DNA from: Prado023 sp963700395
GTDB lineage: Bacteria; Actinomycetota; Actinomycetes; S36-B12; CAIYMF01
Assembly: GCA_963700395.1 (NCBI GenBank)
Contig: CAVOXI010000001.1
Location: 372,001-436,000 of the forward strand
Reading direction: 5' to 3'
DNA: 64,000 nt
Shown here: one piece after another, positions 8,787 through 19,290 of the stretch
Layout: each line of letters opens with the position of its first letter
Position numbering within the stretch: position 1 is the stretch's first letter
Made by a program: the position numbers and the translations under genes
The notes under the pieces: model-generated
Seen by the model: only the letters and a program-made list of their open reading frames with translations
Told to the model about the DNA's origin: nothing
Databases searched by the model: none

Positions 8787-8792
8787 ACCCTA
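8787..8792 (-). promoter_or_regulatory. Leaderless -10 hexamer TAGGGT (RibD-like/DHPS-like operon)
   Basis: On the minus strand TAGGGT is followed by 7 nt and the ATG at 8779, with no Shine-Dalgarno sequence. Confidence 0.5.
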
Positions 8793-8925
8793 ACAGCGGC
8801 GCTGGAGGCCCGCATGCCTGACTCCCGCGGGCCGGACTGCCGCTGCGCGGCCCGGCGCGCCTTCACGAACACGGGGGGGATCGCGGCCACCATGGAGCCA
8901 CCAGCACGGCACCAGGAGGTCGGAT

Positions 8926-9357
8926 ATGGGGCGCAGCGTGGACCACATGGACGACTTCGTCGTGGACATGGTCCTCGAGGTCGATTCGAGGGGTATCGAC
9001 GTCGAGGACCTGGCCCGGCGGATCTGCCTGCCGGGCATGGAGATCCTGCGAACGTCCGCACGCGGGACGATCTGGCTGACCGCCCTTGTGACGGCCGAGG
9101 GCGACTCCGAGGCCATCCGCCTGGTCCGCGACCAGGTGCTCGAGCAGCTGCCCGACCGTCCTCGGTCCACAGTCACCTCGGTGATCACCACCGCGCCGCT
9201 GGGGGACCTCTATGCCCGTCTCGACGCGGTGCTGGGCGACAAGGAGCTCGGGGCCATCGACGTCCGGGACCTCGTGGAGCAGCAGATGTGGGACCGCGCA
9301 GGTACCGACGTGCGCGACATCGACCTGCGTCCGGCGCGCCTGGGGAGCACCGCGTAG
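8926..9357 (+). CDS. Hypothetical protein, 143 residues
   Basis: Not recognised. The start is well supported: AGGAGG at 8914-8919 lies 6 nt before the ATG at 8926, giving MGRSVDHMDDFVVDMVLEVD. The protein is acidic, without signal peptide or membrane segment, and predicted mixed alpha/beta. It stops one base before the stop codon of the convergent membrane-protein gene (9359). Its upstream neighbour is the divergent RibD-like operon. No function proposed. Confidence 0.7.
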   Translation: MGRSVDHMDDFVVDMVLEVDSRGIDVEDLARRICLPGMEILRTSARGTIWLTALVTAEGDSEAIRLVRDQVLEQLPDRPRSTVTSVITTAPLGDLYARLDAVLGDKELGAIDVRDLVEQQMWDRAGTDVRDIDLRPARLGSTA

Positions 9358-9358
9358 G

Positions 9359-10012
9359 TCACGCGTCCTCCGGCAGGTGCCGTGAGGCCACCAGGATGGA
9401 CACGCTGAACAGCAGCACCCACGTCGGGAACAGCAGCTGGCTCCAGTTGGACAGGGGCGGGGTCAGCAGCAGGGCGATCCCGGTCAGGTAGCCAAGGGCG
9501 ACCAGCCAACGGGGGAGGATCCCGGTCCGCATCCCCACGGAGGAGACCGAGATCGTGAAGACCGCGGCCATGCGTGCGCCGAACATCCCCATCAGGGACT
9601 TCGTGAACACCATGAGCAGGACCATGGAGTCGGCGTCCACCGGGACACCGCGGGTGAACAGCGCCAGCAGGGTGGCCAGGATCGCGCCGGCCAGGAACAG
9701 CAGGGCGACGAAGATCAGGCCCGAGCCCAGGAACACCGTCGCGAAGAGCTTGTCCTCGCGATCCCCGAGACGCGTGCGGATCACCCCGATGAACCAGAGG
9801 AAGGCGATGCCCGCGAACGGGATCAGGCTGACCGCGACCTGCACCCCGCGCCGCCGATCCGGATCGGTCAGCCAGTCCGTGGACGGCCGTCCCGCCGGCA
9901 CAGAGGCGTGGATCGACACAAGGACCACGATGAGGATGATCGAGAAGATCATGCCCGCAACGGCAGCCGAGGCCGGGTTGCGCAACTGCCTGACGAGCGT
10001 CTCGGACTTCAT
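9359..10012 (-). CDS. Hypothetical membrane protein
   Basis: A 217-residue protein with five or so hydrophobic segments: around VAGMIFSIILIVVLVSIH, LIPFAGIAFLWFIGVI, LIFVALLFLAGAILATLLAL, a segment near AVFTISVSSVGM, and two near the C-terminus around LGYLTGIALLLTPPL and LLFSVSILVAS. The ATG at 10012 is chosen because GAGGAGG lies just upstream. The family was not recognised. It is alone on its strand between two genes reading the other way. Confidence 0.75.
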   Translation of the reverse strand: MKSETLVRQLRNPASAAVAGMIFSIILIVVLVSIHASVPAGRPSTDWLTDPDRRRGVQVAVSLIPFAGIAFLWFIGVIRTRLGDREDKLFATVFLGSGLIFVALLFLAGAILATLLALFTRGVPVDADSMVLLMVFTKSLMGMFGARMAAVFTISVSSVGMRTGILPRWLVALGYLTGIALLLTPPLSNWSQLLFPTWVLLFSVSILVASRHLPEDA

Positions 10013-10103
10013 CGGGCCTCCTCTGGACGTGCGCGCGAACATTACAGCCTGAATAGCCGGCCTCGTGGGACATCGCCGCCTTTACTCCGCGTGTCGCGGC
10101 TGG

Positions 10104-10109
10104 CAGACT
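10104..10109 (+). promoter_or_regulatory. -10 hexamer CAGACT (SGNH gene)
   Basis: CAGACT is 7 nt before the GTG at 10117, the leaderless spacing used elsewhere here. Confidence 0.4.
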
Positions 10110-10116
10110 GCACAGC

Positions 10117-10812
10117 GTGAGCAGGGGTGAACGTAGCGTGCGCTTCGGGGTGGTCGCCACGGCGGCTCTGCTGATCGGCGGACTGCTGATGCCGGCCCAG
10201 GCCGTGGCCGACGAGGCCGTCGCCACGCCGTCACCCGAGCCGACTGCGGCGGTGGCCGCACCGGTGGACCAGTCCGCGGGGCAGCCTGCCCTCGCGGTCG
10301 AGCAGGTGAGCGTCGCCGCCGGCGCCCCCAGGGCGGCCGGCCCCCGTGGCCGGCTGGCCGTCGGTGACTCCCTGATGGTGAGCGTGACGCCCTGGATGAA
10401 CTCCCACGGATTCCGGGTGCATGCCAAGGTCGGCCGGCAGTTCAGCACGGCACCGGGCATCGTGCGCAGCTTCGGGTCCGCCCTCCCGCGCAATCTCGTC
10501 GTCGAGCTCGGCACGAATGGCACCGTCTCGTTGGGCGCCTGCAAGTCCGTGGTCGACACGGCGGGCAGGAACCGTCGGGTGTTCCTCGTGACCGCGCGTG
10601 TCCCCCGCAGCTGGGAGGAGGGCAACGTCCGGACGCTGCACTCGTGCGATGCCAGCTACACGTCGAAGCGGGTCCGGATCATCGACTGGTACTCGCACAG
10701 CGCCGGTCATCCCGAGTGGTTCGTCGGCGACCGGGTGCACCTCTCGGCATCGGGGCGAGAGGCCTTCCGCCGGCTGATCGACAACGCCGTGGACAAGCAC
10801 GGCCTGCGCTGA
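10117..10812 (+). CDS. Secreted SGNH-hydrolase-like protein
   Basis: A 231-residue exported protein. Residues 1-32 form a signal peptide (basic start, then VVATAALLIGGLLM and AQAVADEA cleavage region), followed by a Pro/Ala-rich linker to about residue 70. The remaining domain has SGNH marks: GDS with Ser85 (LAVGDSLMVSV), GTNG at 132-135, and Asp205/His208 in GDRVHLS. The same arrangement is found in the C-terminal domain of OatA-like acyltransferases and peptidoglycan O-acetylation proteins, so it may add or remove acyl groups on cell-wall sugars. That role is inference. Confidence 0.78.
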   Translation: MSRGERSVRFGVVATAALLIGGLLMPAQAVADEAVATPSPEPTAAVAAPVDQSAGQPALAVEQVSVAAGAPRAAGPRGRLAVGDSLMVSVTPWMNSHGFRVHAKVGRQFSTAPGIVRSFGSALPRNLVVELGTNGTVSLGACKSVVDTAGRNRRVFLVTARVPRSWEEGNVRTLHSCDASYTSKRVRIIDWYSHSAGHPEWFVGDRVHLSASGREAFRRLIDNAVDKHGLR

Positions 10813-10830
10813 GCCGGTACCTGGTGGCAG

Positions 10831-11281
10831 CTACTCGCCGCCGAGGTCCCGCGCGTAGGCGTCGAACAGCACCTCCGTCGTACGCTCCTGGAACCGTCGT
10901 GCCCTGGTGAGGACCTCACGGATCGCGCGGGCTGACTGCCTCGACGGCGGAGGGATCCCCGGCGTCCCGCGCGACCTGCAACCGCACGTGGGACACCGCG
11001 TCGAACAGGCCTTCGCGCTCGCCGGACAGGCGCAGCCACCGGCTCATCAGGTGGGGAGCATCATCGCGGATCTGCTCGGTGAAGCCCTCGACGTCCACGA
11101 GGTCCCCGGGCTCGAGGCGCACAGCATCGGCCAGCTCATCGAGCTGCCGGGCGATCTCCGCCCACCACGAGGCCATCCCGCGGCGGTCCTCGAGCAGGTG
11201 CATGAGCCGTGACTGGACGCTGGAGAACGTGATCACTCGCAGCATCGGACCGTCGAGCGCCTCGGGGGTGATGGTCGTCAT
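10831..11281 (-). CDS. Hypothetical protein, 149 residues (frameshifted as sequenced)
   Basis: Not recognised. ATG 11281 follows AAGGAG at 7 nt on the minus strand and gives MTTITPEALDGPMLRVITF. As sequenced the frame closes at 10916. Removing one C near 10929 instead continues into ARAIREVLTRARRF and ends at the TAG 10831-10833 (FDAYARDLGGE), a strongly helical and plausible C-terminus. The whole protein looks alpha-helical and charged, with no membrane segment. It is downstream of the divergently read SGNH gene and convergent with it. Confidence 0.6.
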
Positions 11282-11395
11282 GTGGGGCTCCTTCCAGTGG
11301 CCCCAGAGTGGGGCCACCGGCGTCCCGCTGTCCATGGAAGGCGCCTCCCACTTGCGTCGCAATCGCGTCACGGGGCCAGCGCCGCCCTGCTGTGC

Positions 11396-12609
<1,214 letters not shown>

Positions 12610-12613
<4 letters not shown>

Positions 12614-14718
12614 GCGGGGGCACCTTCCTTCAGCGAGGCGTCGGCCACCTGCTGGGCCTGGACGGCCGTGATCACCACGGTGTTGATGATGTCCTCCACC
12701 AGCGCCCCGCGGGACAGGTCGTTCACGGGCAGGCGCAGGCCCTGCAGGACCGGGCCGATCGCCACTGCGTTGGCAGAGCGCTGCACCGCCTTGTAGGTGT
12801 TGTTGCCGGTGTTGAGGTCGGGGAAGATGAACACGGTCGCGCGCCCGGCCACCGCCGAGCCGGGCAGCTTGGACCGGGCCACGGAGACGTCGACGGCCGC
12901 GTCGTACTGGATCGGACCCTCGACGAGCAGCTCCGGGGCCCGCTGGCGCACGAGGTCGGTCGCAGCACGGACCTTCTCCACCTCGGCACCGGATCCCGAG
13001 GAGCCGGTGGAGTAGCTGAGCATGGCGATCCGCGGCTCGATGCCGAAGCCGGCCGCGGTCGTCGCCGAGGAGATCGCGATGTCCGCGAGCTGGGTGGCGT
13101 CGGGGTCGGGGTTGACCGCGCAGTCGCCGTACACGAGCACGTGGTCCTCGAGGGCCATGAAGAACACGCTGGACACGATCGAGACGCCCGGTGAGGTCTT
13201 GATGATCTGCAGGGCGGGGCGGATCGTGTGGGCGGTGGTGTGCGCGGCGCCGGACACCATGCCGTCGGCGAGCCCCTTCCAGACCATCATCGTGCCGAAG
13301 TAGGAGACATCGGCCACGAGGTCGAAGGCCGCGTCGCGGGCCAGGCCCTTCGCCCTGCGCAGCTCGAACAGGTCGTCGGTGAACTCCTCGCGCAGGGGGT
13401 CGGTCTGCGGGTCGATGATGGTCGCGCCGGAGATGTCCAGGCCCAGGACGCGCGCACGCTCGGCCAGTGCGTCCGGGCGTCCGAGGATCGTCAGGTCCAC
13501 CACGTTGCGGCGCATCAGGCGGTCGGCCGCCTCGAGGATCCTGTCGTCGTCCCCCTCGGGCAGCACGATGTGCTTGCGCTGGGAGCGCGCCCTCTCGATG
13601 AGCTGGTGCTCGAACATCATGGGCGTCATGGTCGTGGAGCGGGTCACCTCGACCCGTGCCTCGAGCTCTGCCTCATCGACGTTCTCCTCGAACAGGCTGA
13701 GCGCATCAGTGATCTTCAGGGCGTCGTCGGGGCCGATCTCGGCCTGCAGTCCCGCGATCGCCGCCGCGGTCTCGTAGGTGTCCATGTCGGTGACCAGGAT
13801 CGGCAGGGCCTTGTCCTTGATCCCCTGGGCGAACCTCAGGATCGTCGGGTCGGGAGCCAGGCCCCCGGTCAGGAGCAGCCCGGAGACCGCGGGGATGGCG
13901 TCGGACTGCCGGGTCGCGAACGCCGCCATCTGCACGTCGGAACGGTCGCCGGGGGTGACCACCAGGGTGCCGTCACGCAGGCGGTCCATCAGCCGCGGGA
14001 CGCTCATGGCCGCGACCTTCACGTCAGGGACGGCGCGCCCGAGGTCCTCCTCGGTGCCGGCGATCATGCGGGCCCCGGTCGCTGCCGCGATCTCGCGGAT
14101 GGTCGGCCACCCCAGCGAGGGTGTGTCGGGCAGGAGCCACACCGGGACCGAGGAGTTCCTGACCGCCTCGGACATGGCCTGGGCGTCCACGGGCAGGACC
14201 CGGTTCACGAAGGCCCCGATCGTCGGCACGCCGCGATCCGCCAGGCCCTCGATCGCCGCGTTGAGGGCGCCGTTCACCTGGTCGGGCCGGTGCTCGGCCG
14301 AGGAGAGGCAGATCAGTGCGGTGGCCCCGAGGTTGGAGGCGATCTCGGCGTTCAGGGCGAACTGGAAGGCCTTGGACGCGCCCTGGTAGTCCGTCCCCTC
14401 AACGAGCACGATGTCGCAGCGGGAGGCCAGTGACTGGTAGCGCTCGATGATCCGGGAGACCAGGGCCGGGTCGACATGGGCACCGCCGAAGTCACGGGTG
14501 TCCCGTCCGGTGACACCGTAGGACTCGTCGTAGGTCTGGTCGAGCCGGTAGCGGGAGCGCATCAGCTCGATCTGGCTGTCCGGCTTGTCGTCGAACCGGA
14601 TCACCGGGCGGAAGTACCCCACCCGGATCACTCGTCGGGTCACGGTCTCCATGAGCCCGATGGCGACGACGGACTTGCCGCTGGCAGCTTCGACTGAGGT
14701 CAGGTAGACGGCGCGCAC
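12610..14718 (-). CDS. pta: Phosphate acetyltransferase, long form
   Basis: Converts acetyl-CoA and phosphate to acetyl phosphate and CoA. 702 residues: an N-terminal P-loop (dethiobiotin-synthetase-like) domain with SVEAASGKSVVAIGL, a central DRTGG domain (about 215-330), and the C-terminal PTA_PTB catalytic domain (about 370-700) with IVLPEGDDDRILEA, AAHTTAHTIRPALQIIKT, MLSYSTGSSGSG and FPDLNTGNNTYKAVQ. This is the enterobacterial/actinobacterial long form. The GTG start has CAGGAT 6 nt upstream. First gene of the pta-ackA operon. Confidence 0.96.
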
Positions 14719-14724
14719 CGGGCA

Positions 14725-14730
14725 ATCCTG
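14725..14730 (-). promoter_or_regulatory. Leaderless -10 hexamer CAGGAT (pta-ackA)
   Basis: CAGGAT then six bases (TGCCCG) then the GTG at 14718 on the minus strand. No Shine-Dalgarno sequence. Confidence 0.45.
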
Positions 14731-14763
14731 TCAGGTATCGACCGGAGGACGCCTGCGGCGTGG

Positions 14764-16911
14764 CTACCCGACGCCGTTGAGCTCGTTGACGACGCGGAAC
14801 AGGTCCCCACGGTCGTACCAGTTGACCGCGATCATCGAGGGCTTGCGGCCCCGATCGATCTCGCACTGGTCGATGCGCGGCTTGAGGACGTCGTACACGT
14901 TGACCTCCTCCGCGCTCGAGATCAGCTTCGTGAAGCTGGCGAGCCAGTGGTTGACCGCGAACAGCGGGTTGTCGGCGTTGCCGCGCTTGAGCGAGCAGTC
15001 GAAGTCCGCAGCCGTCTTGAAGGTGTACTCGGTGTCCTGCACGAGGTCGAAGCCCTGGTGCAGGTACGGGTACTGGTCGCCGCCGCCCTTGTTCTCCATG
15101 AGGACCACCAGGCGCTTGTTCGAGTCGATCATCTCGCCCAGGGTCGGCCACTGCGCGCCGTCCGGGTGCACGTACGCCTTGTCCGCCAGGCCCGCCCTCT
15201 GGAGCACCGCGTCGGTGTCCGCGGGCGTGACGGTGTCCTGGATGAACAGGACGACGACCTCGCGCGGATGGGCGTCCATCCACGTGTTCAGCCGGTCCAT
15301 CACCGGCGCCATCGGCTCAGCGCCGATCTCGCACACCGTGTGGCAGAAGTACGGCTCGGAGGGGCCGGACGGCTTCGAGCGCCGCACACGGTCGATGGTG
15401 CGCTGGATCGAGGCGACCACGTCCTTGCCGTAGGTCGCGGTCAGCTCCGCGGTTGCACCTGCCAGTGACTCCGGCGCGGTGATGGCACCACCATCCTCTG
15501 TCGGCTGGCCGTACCACGTGTCCACCAGCAGGCCGCGGATGCCGTCGTCGAGCGATTCGACCATGTCCTTGGGCTGCTCGGCCAGGAACCACGTGCCGTC
15601 CGCGATGGACATCGAGTTGTGCGATGCAGGGATCACGACCTCGTCGAAGGGCACATCGCACAGCGCGTCGAACCCGTTGCAGCTCGTGGTGTTCACCGCG
15701 GAGGCGGACTGGATGCTGCCGTCCTGGGGCAGGTTGCCGGGGATGATCAGCGCAACCAGGACCAGCAGGCCCACCCCCGCAGCGGCCACCGGGATGAGCC
15801 AGCGGACCTTGGATCGGCGCTTCTCCGGCACCTCGCCCATGGAGGCGCGCGCGGCCTGCCTGTCCGCCTCGTCCTCGGCCCGCGATCGTTCGGCGATGAC
15901 GTCGAGCTCGGTCACCCCGTAGAACAGGACGACGAGTCCGGCGACCACGGCGACGACCTGCGAGCTGATCGTGGGGAACAGCACGATCAGCAGGCCCACG
16001 GCGATGACGAGCAGTGCCCGCGCGATCGCCCAGCCCGTGGCCGCAGGACGGCGCGTGGCCAGGCTGACGGCAGAGCGCGCATGCTCCCCGACGGCCACCT
16101 GCGGCAGCAGGGCTCCTGCCGAGGCCACGAGCAGGCCACCGACCACACCCATGGCGATGAACCGCACCGAGAGCGGCTGGCTGAACACGGCCAGGGCTGC
16201 GCTGATCACCGCCCCCGTGAGCGTGGAGTCGTCCAGGAACAGGGCTGCGGCATTGAGCCCCAGGACGACCAGGCCGAGGAAGCCCGCCACGATCAGGAGC
16301 ATCCAGCCGAACCGGACAAGGGCCAGGCGGCGCTTGGGCGCCAGCCAGAGTCCCAGTGCCACGAGGATCAGGGAGACAGCCGGGACGACCCAGGCCAACG
16401 TGGACACCGCCTGGATGACCGGGATGATCTGGCCGGCGATGCCCTCCTGGCCCCCGACCTCGGCAAGGGTCAGGTTGAGGTTCTCGGGCACGATGTCGGC
16501 AGCCTGGGGGACGAACTTCTCCAGTGCCGTGGTCGCCGTGGCCCCGAGGTCGGCGAGCTTCAGGACCGCCGAGTCGCTGCCCTTCTCGGTCATGGCGTCG
16601 TGGAACGAGCGGATGGCCGGGGTGAACACCCCGTCGAGGATCGGGCTGCCCGCCACGGCGGCTGCGCCCGCGGCGATCGCCGGCTCCACGGCGATCAGGT
16701 CGGGCTTCGCGTCGAGGGCGGCCACCGCGACGGCCTGGCCGATCTCGGTCTTCACCGCCTCGTCCTGGCGCACCTCGTTCACGAGGCCGGCGAAGTTCTC
16801 ACCGTTCACGACGGCTGCGTTCAACCAACCGAGGATGCCGGTCATGAACAGCCCGATGGCGCCGAGCGTGAGCAGCACCTTCGACCAGGTGCTGCTGCGG
16901 AAACGGCCCAT
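14764..16911 (-). CDS. Membrane protein with PI-PLC-like phosphodiesterase domain
   Basis: About 715 residues in two parts. The N-terminal ~400 residues carry several membrane helices (around LLTLGAIGLFMTGILGWL, VVPAVSLILVALGLWL, LLIVAGFLGLVVLGL, VVGGLLVASAGALLP, LLVIAVGLLIVLFPTI, AVVAGLVVLFYGVTEL) and one large outer loop. A further helix (VAAAGVGLLVLVALIIPG) leads to a C-terminal domain like the phosphatidylinositol-specific phospholipase C X region: VVIPASHNSM with the first catalytic His, GIRGLLVDTWY, and FCHTVCEIGA. The start at 16911 is chosen because GGGAGG (16917-16922) lies just upstream. The domain is probably outside the cell and may act on a phosphodiester; its substrate is unknown. 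Confidence 0.82.
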   Translation of the reverse strand: MGRFRSSTWSKVLLTLGAIGLFMTGILGWLNAAVVNGENFAGLVNEVRQDEAVKTEIGQAVAVAALDAKPDLIAVEPAIAAGAAAVAGSPILDGVFTPAIRSFHDAMTEKGSDSAVLKLADLGATATTALEKFVPQAADIVPENLNLTLAEVGGQEGIAGQIIPVIQAVSTLAWVVPAVSLILVALGLWLAPKRRLALVRFGWMLLIVAGFLGLVVLGLNAAALFLDDSTLTGAVISAALAVFSQPLSVRFIAMGVVGGLLVASAGALLPQVAVGEHARSAVSLATRRPAATGWAIARALLVIAVGLLIVLFPTISSQVVAVVAGLVVLFYGVTELDVIAERSRAEDEADRQAARASMGEVPEKRRSKVRWLIPVAAAGVGLLVLVALIIPGNLPQDGSIQSASAVNTTSCNGFDALCDVPFDEVVIPASHNSMSIADGTWFLAEQPKDMVESLDDGIRGLLVDTWYGQPTEDGGAITAPESLAGATAELTATYGKDVVASIQRTIDRVRRSKPSGPSEPYFCHTVCEIGAEPMAPVMDRLNTWMDAHPREVVVLFIQDTVTPADTDAVLQRAGLADKAYVHPDGAQWPTLGEMIDSNKRLVVLMENKGGGDQYPYLHQGFDLVQDTEYTFKTAADFDCSLKRGNADNPLFAVNHWLASFTKLISSAEEVNVYDVLKPRIDQCEIDRGRKPSMIAVNWYDRGDLFRVVNELNGVG

Positions 16912-16980
16912 GACATCCTCCCCGAGGCGTTGGTGGTGGGCCATTATGGCCCCAACGTGCGCCTGTCGTCGGACCGCCCC

Positions 16981-17787
16981 TCAGGCGACGACGGTTGTGC
17001 GCGGGTTCAGGGCGTAGAGCGCGATCGCGCTGGCCGCGGCCACGTTCAGGGAGTCGATCCCGCCGGACATGGGGATCCGCACGCGCAGGTCGGCCCGGTT
17101 CGCGAGCTCCGCCGGGAGCCCGGACCCCTCGGTGCCCAGCAGGACGGCCCGGCGCCCCGATGCCGGCTCCACCCCTGCCAGGTCGATCGCCCCCGGCCCG
17201 AGGGTCATGGCAAGAGTGGTGAACGCGGCCAGGTGCGCGAACGGATCCTCGTCCGTCCTGGTCCACGGGACGCCGAGGACGGCGCCCATCGACACCTTCA
17301 CCGAGCGCCGGTACAGGGGGTCCGCGCACCCCGGGGTCACGAGGACGGCGTCGGCTCCCAGAGCTGCGGCGTTGCGGAAGACCGCCCCGACGTTGGTGTG
17401 ATCCACGAGGTCCACGAGGACGACCACGAACCGGGCATCGCGCAGCACGTCAGCGGGCCTCGGGAGCGGGCGGCGCTCGAAGGACGCAAGCGCTCCCCGA
17501 TGGACGCGGTACCCGGTGACGCCGCGCAGGATGTCCGGGCTCGCCAGCAGGACCGAGGCACCGGATCCTTCGAGGCTGCCCGAGAGCTCCGGCAGCCACT
17601 TCGCCTCGGTGAGGACGGCACGGGGGCGGTAGCCGGCGGCCAGCGCACGCTGGATCACCTTGGCGCCCTCGGCGATGAACAGTCCCTCAGCGGGCTCGCG
17701 CACCGAACGGGCGGCGACGTCGGTCAGCGTGGTGAAGTCCCGGACCCGGGGGTCCGACGGATCGAGGACGGTGACCGCGGCGGTCAC
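16981..17787 (-). CDS. SpoU/TrmH family RNA 2'-O-methyltransferase
   Basis: SAM-dependent methyltransferase of the SPOUT class, 268 residues, that methylates ribose in tRNA or rRNA. It has an N-terminal substrate-binding domain (FIAEGAKVIQRALAAGY) and the three SPOUT motifs: DHTNVGAVFRNAAALGA, AVLLGTEGSGLP, and IPMSGGIDSLNVAAASAIA, which together form the trefoil-knot SAM site. The GTG at 17787 is 5 nt after the stop of the SPFH gene, so it is the last gene of the NfeD-SPFH unit. The exact RNA target cannot be told. Confidence 0.92.
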   Translation of the reverse strand: MTAAVTVLDPSDPRVRDFTTLTDVAARSVREPAEGLFIAEGAKVIQRALAAGYRPRAVLTEAKWLPELSGSLEGSGASVLLASPDILRGVTGYRVHRGALASFERRPLPRPADVLRDARFVVVLVDLVDHTNVGAVFRNAAALGADAVLVTPGCADPLYRRSVKVSMGAVLGVPWTRTDEDPFAHLAAFTTLAMTLGPGAIDLAGVEPASGRRAVLLGTEGSGLPAELANRADLRVRIPMSGGIDSLNVAAASAIALYALNPRTTVVA

Positions 17788-17792
17788 CTCGA

Positions 17793-18806
17793 TCAGGCGG
17801 TGCCGGTGGCGCCCGGCGGCTGCTCCGCCGGTGGCTGCTCCACGACCTCCGCGTCGACGATGTCCTCCGGGGCAGGGGCCGGGGTCGGGCTCGGCGTGGC
17901 GAACGTGTCGAACGTCGAGGGCGCCCCGGGCGCCCCGGGCGTGGGCGCCGCGAACGCGCGGCTGACGGCACCGAGCGCCCCGGACAGCTCCGCGGGGATC
18001 ACGAACACCTTGTTCGCGGTGCCCTGGGCCAGCAGCGGCAGGGACTGCAGGTACTGGTAGGCCATGACCTGGTCGGTGGCGTGCCCTGAGTTGATCGCGT
18101 TGAACACCTTGGCGATCGCCTCGGCCTCGCCCTGCGCGCGCAGCACCTGGGCCTGCGCCTGCCCCTCGGCCTTGAGGATCGCCGCCGTGCGGCCGCCCTC
18201 GGCCTCGAGGATCGCTGCCTGCTTGCTGCCCTCCGCCGACAGGATCGCCGCGCGCTTGTCGCGGTCGGCGCGCATCTGCTTCTCCATCGACTGCTGCACG
18301 CTGGCCGGCGGGTCGATGGCCTTGAGCTCGACCCGGTTGACCCGGATGCCCCACTTGCCGGTGGCCTCGTCGAGCACCCCGCGCAGCTGGGCGTTGATGT
18401 TGTCGCGGCTGGTCAGGGTCTCCTCGAGGTCCAGGGATCCGACCACGTTGCGCAGGGTGGTGACGGTCAGCTGCTCGACGCCCTGCAGGTAGCTCTGGAT
18501 CTCGTAGGTGGCCGCCTTGGCGTCGGTGACCTGGAAGTAGATGACCGAGTCGATGCTCACCACGAGGTTGTCGGAGGTGATCACCGGCTGGGGCGCGAAG
18601 GAGACCACCTGCTCGCGCAGGTCGATCAGGGGCCGCAGCCGGTCGATGAACGGGATGATGATCGTCAGGCCCGGGTCCAGGGTGCGGTTGTAGCGCCCGA
18701 GCCGCTCGATGATCCCGGCCTGTGCCTGCGGGATGATCTTGATGGTGCTGAACACGACCAGGATCGCGATCAGTGCCAGGACGACGGCGATGATCAGGCT
18801 CTCCAC
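17793..18806 (-). CDS. SPFH/Band 7 (stomatin-like) membrane protein
   Basis: 337 residues. It has one N-terminal membrane helix (SLIIAVVLALIAILVVF), then an SPFH domain (IIPQAQAGIIERLGRY, LTIIIPFIDRLRPLIDLREQ, VVSIDSVIYFQVTD), then an Ala/Glu-rich coiled coil (about 180-260) with repeated AAILxAEG units, and a Pro-rich C-terminus. Such proteins form large membrane rings and organise membrane microdomains or protect membrane proteins. Start GTG 18806 is set by AAGGGAGGG upstream. It directly follows NfeD, the usual partner of stomatin-like proteins. Confidence 0.93.
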   Translation of the reverse strand: MESLIIAVVLALIAILVVFSTIKIIPQAQAGIIERLGRYNRTLDPGLTIIIPFIDRLRPLIDLREQVVSFAPQPVITSDNLVVSIDSVIYFQVTDAKAATYEIQSYLQGVEQLTVTTLRNVVGSLDLEETLTSRDNINAQLRGVLDEATGKWGIRVNRVELKAIDPPASVQQSMEKQMRADRDKRAAILSAEGSKQAAILEAEGGRTAAILKAEGQAQAQVLRAQGEAEAIAKVFNAINSGHATDQVMAYQYLQSLPLLAQGTANKVFVIPAELSGALGAVSRAFAAPTPGAPGAPSTFDTFATPSPTPAPAPEDIVDAEVVEQPPAEQPPGATGTA

Positions 18807-18846
18807 GGTTCCCTCCCTTGTGGTGACTCTTCCCGGCCGGTGCCGG

Positions 18847-19278
18847 CTATCCGACGACTGCGGTGGCACCGTCGATCTCGAAGACCGCGACCTTCTCGCC
18901 CGGCTCGAACCGGGCGTCCTCATCGAGGGTTCGAGCCGACCAGATCTCGCCTGCGAGCTTGATCCGGCCGTTGTTCGCGTCCACGACCTCCAGGACGATG
19001 GCCTGGGTTCCGACGAGCGCCGCGGTGCCCGACCGCTCCAGCGGAGGCTGGTACACGTGCCGCTTGGCGATCGGTCGGACGAACGCGATGAGGCCGATGC
19101 TGACCAGGCTGAAGACCGCCGCCGAGCCGACCACGCCGGCGCCGAGGGCCGCTGCGACCGACGCCGCCAGGGCCCCGCCGGCGAACATGATGAGCAGGAG
19201 CCCTGCCGAGGCGGCCTCCGCCCCGGCCAGGACCAGCGCGACCACCAGCCACACGATCCATGCATCCCCGGCATCCAC
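18847..19278 (-). CDS. NfeD-like protein
   Basis: 143 residues: two or three membrane helices (WIVWLVVALVLAGAEAASA, LLLIMFAGGALAASVAAAL, SAAVFSLVSIGLIAFV) followed by a C-terminal OB-fold domain (about 80-143) with ALVGTQAIVLEVVD and GEIWSARTLDEDARF. Short NfeD proteins are encoded beside SPFH proteins and bind them through the OB domain. The GTG at 19278 has TAGGCT 6 nt upstream, inside the end of the ABC gene. First gene of NfeD-SPFH-SpoU. Confidence 0.92.
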   Translation of the reverse strand: MDAGDAWIVWLVVALVLAGAEAASAGLLLIMFAGGALAASVAAALGAGVVGSAAVFSLVSIGLIAFVRPIAKRHVYQPPLERSGTAALVGTQAIVLEVVDANNGRIKLAGEIWSARTLDEDARFEPGEKVAVFEIDGATAVVG

Positions 19279-19284
19279 GTGCCC

Positions 19285-19290
19285 AGCCTA
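19285..19290 (-). promoter_or_regulatory. Leaderless -10 hexamer TAGGCT (NfeD-SPFH-SpoU)
   Basis: TAGGCT, six bases, then the GTG at 19278 on the minus strand. The TAG of the hexamer is also the restored stop codon of the ABC ATPase gene. Confidence 0.5.

Noticed and set aside
7220..8821. 533-codon plus-strand open frame
   Set aside because: Shadow of the DHPS-like and RibD-like genes on the other strand; no family features.
15619..18060. 813-codon plus-strand open frame
   Set aside because: Spans three well-supported minus-strand genes (membrane PI-PLC, SpoU, SPFH); its product is repeated His/Arg/Gly/Asp without motifs.
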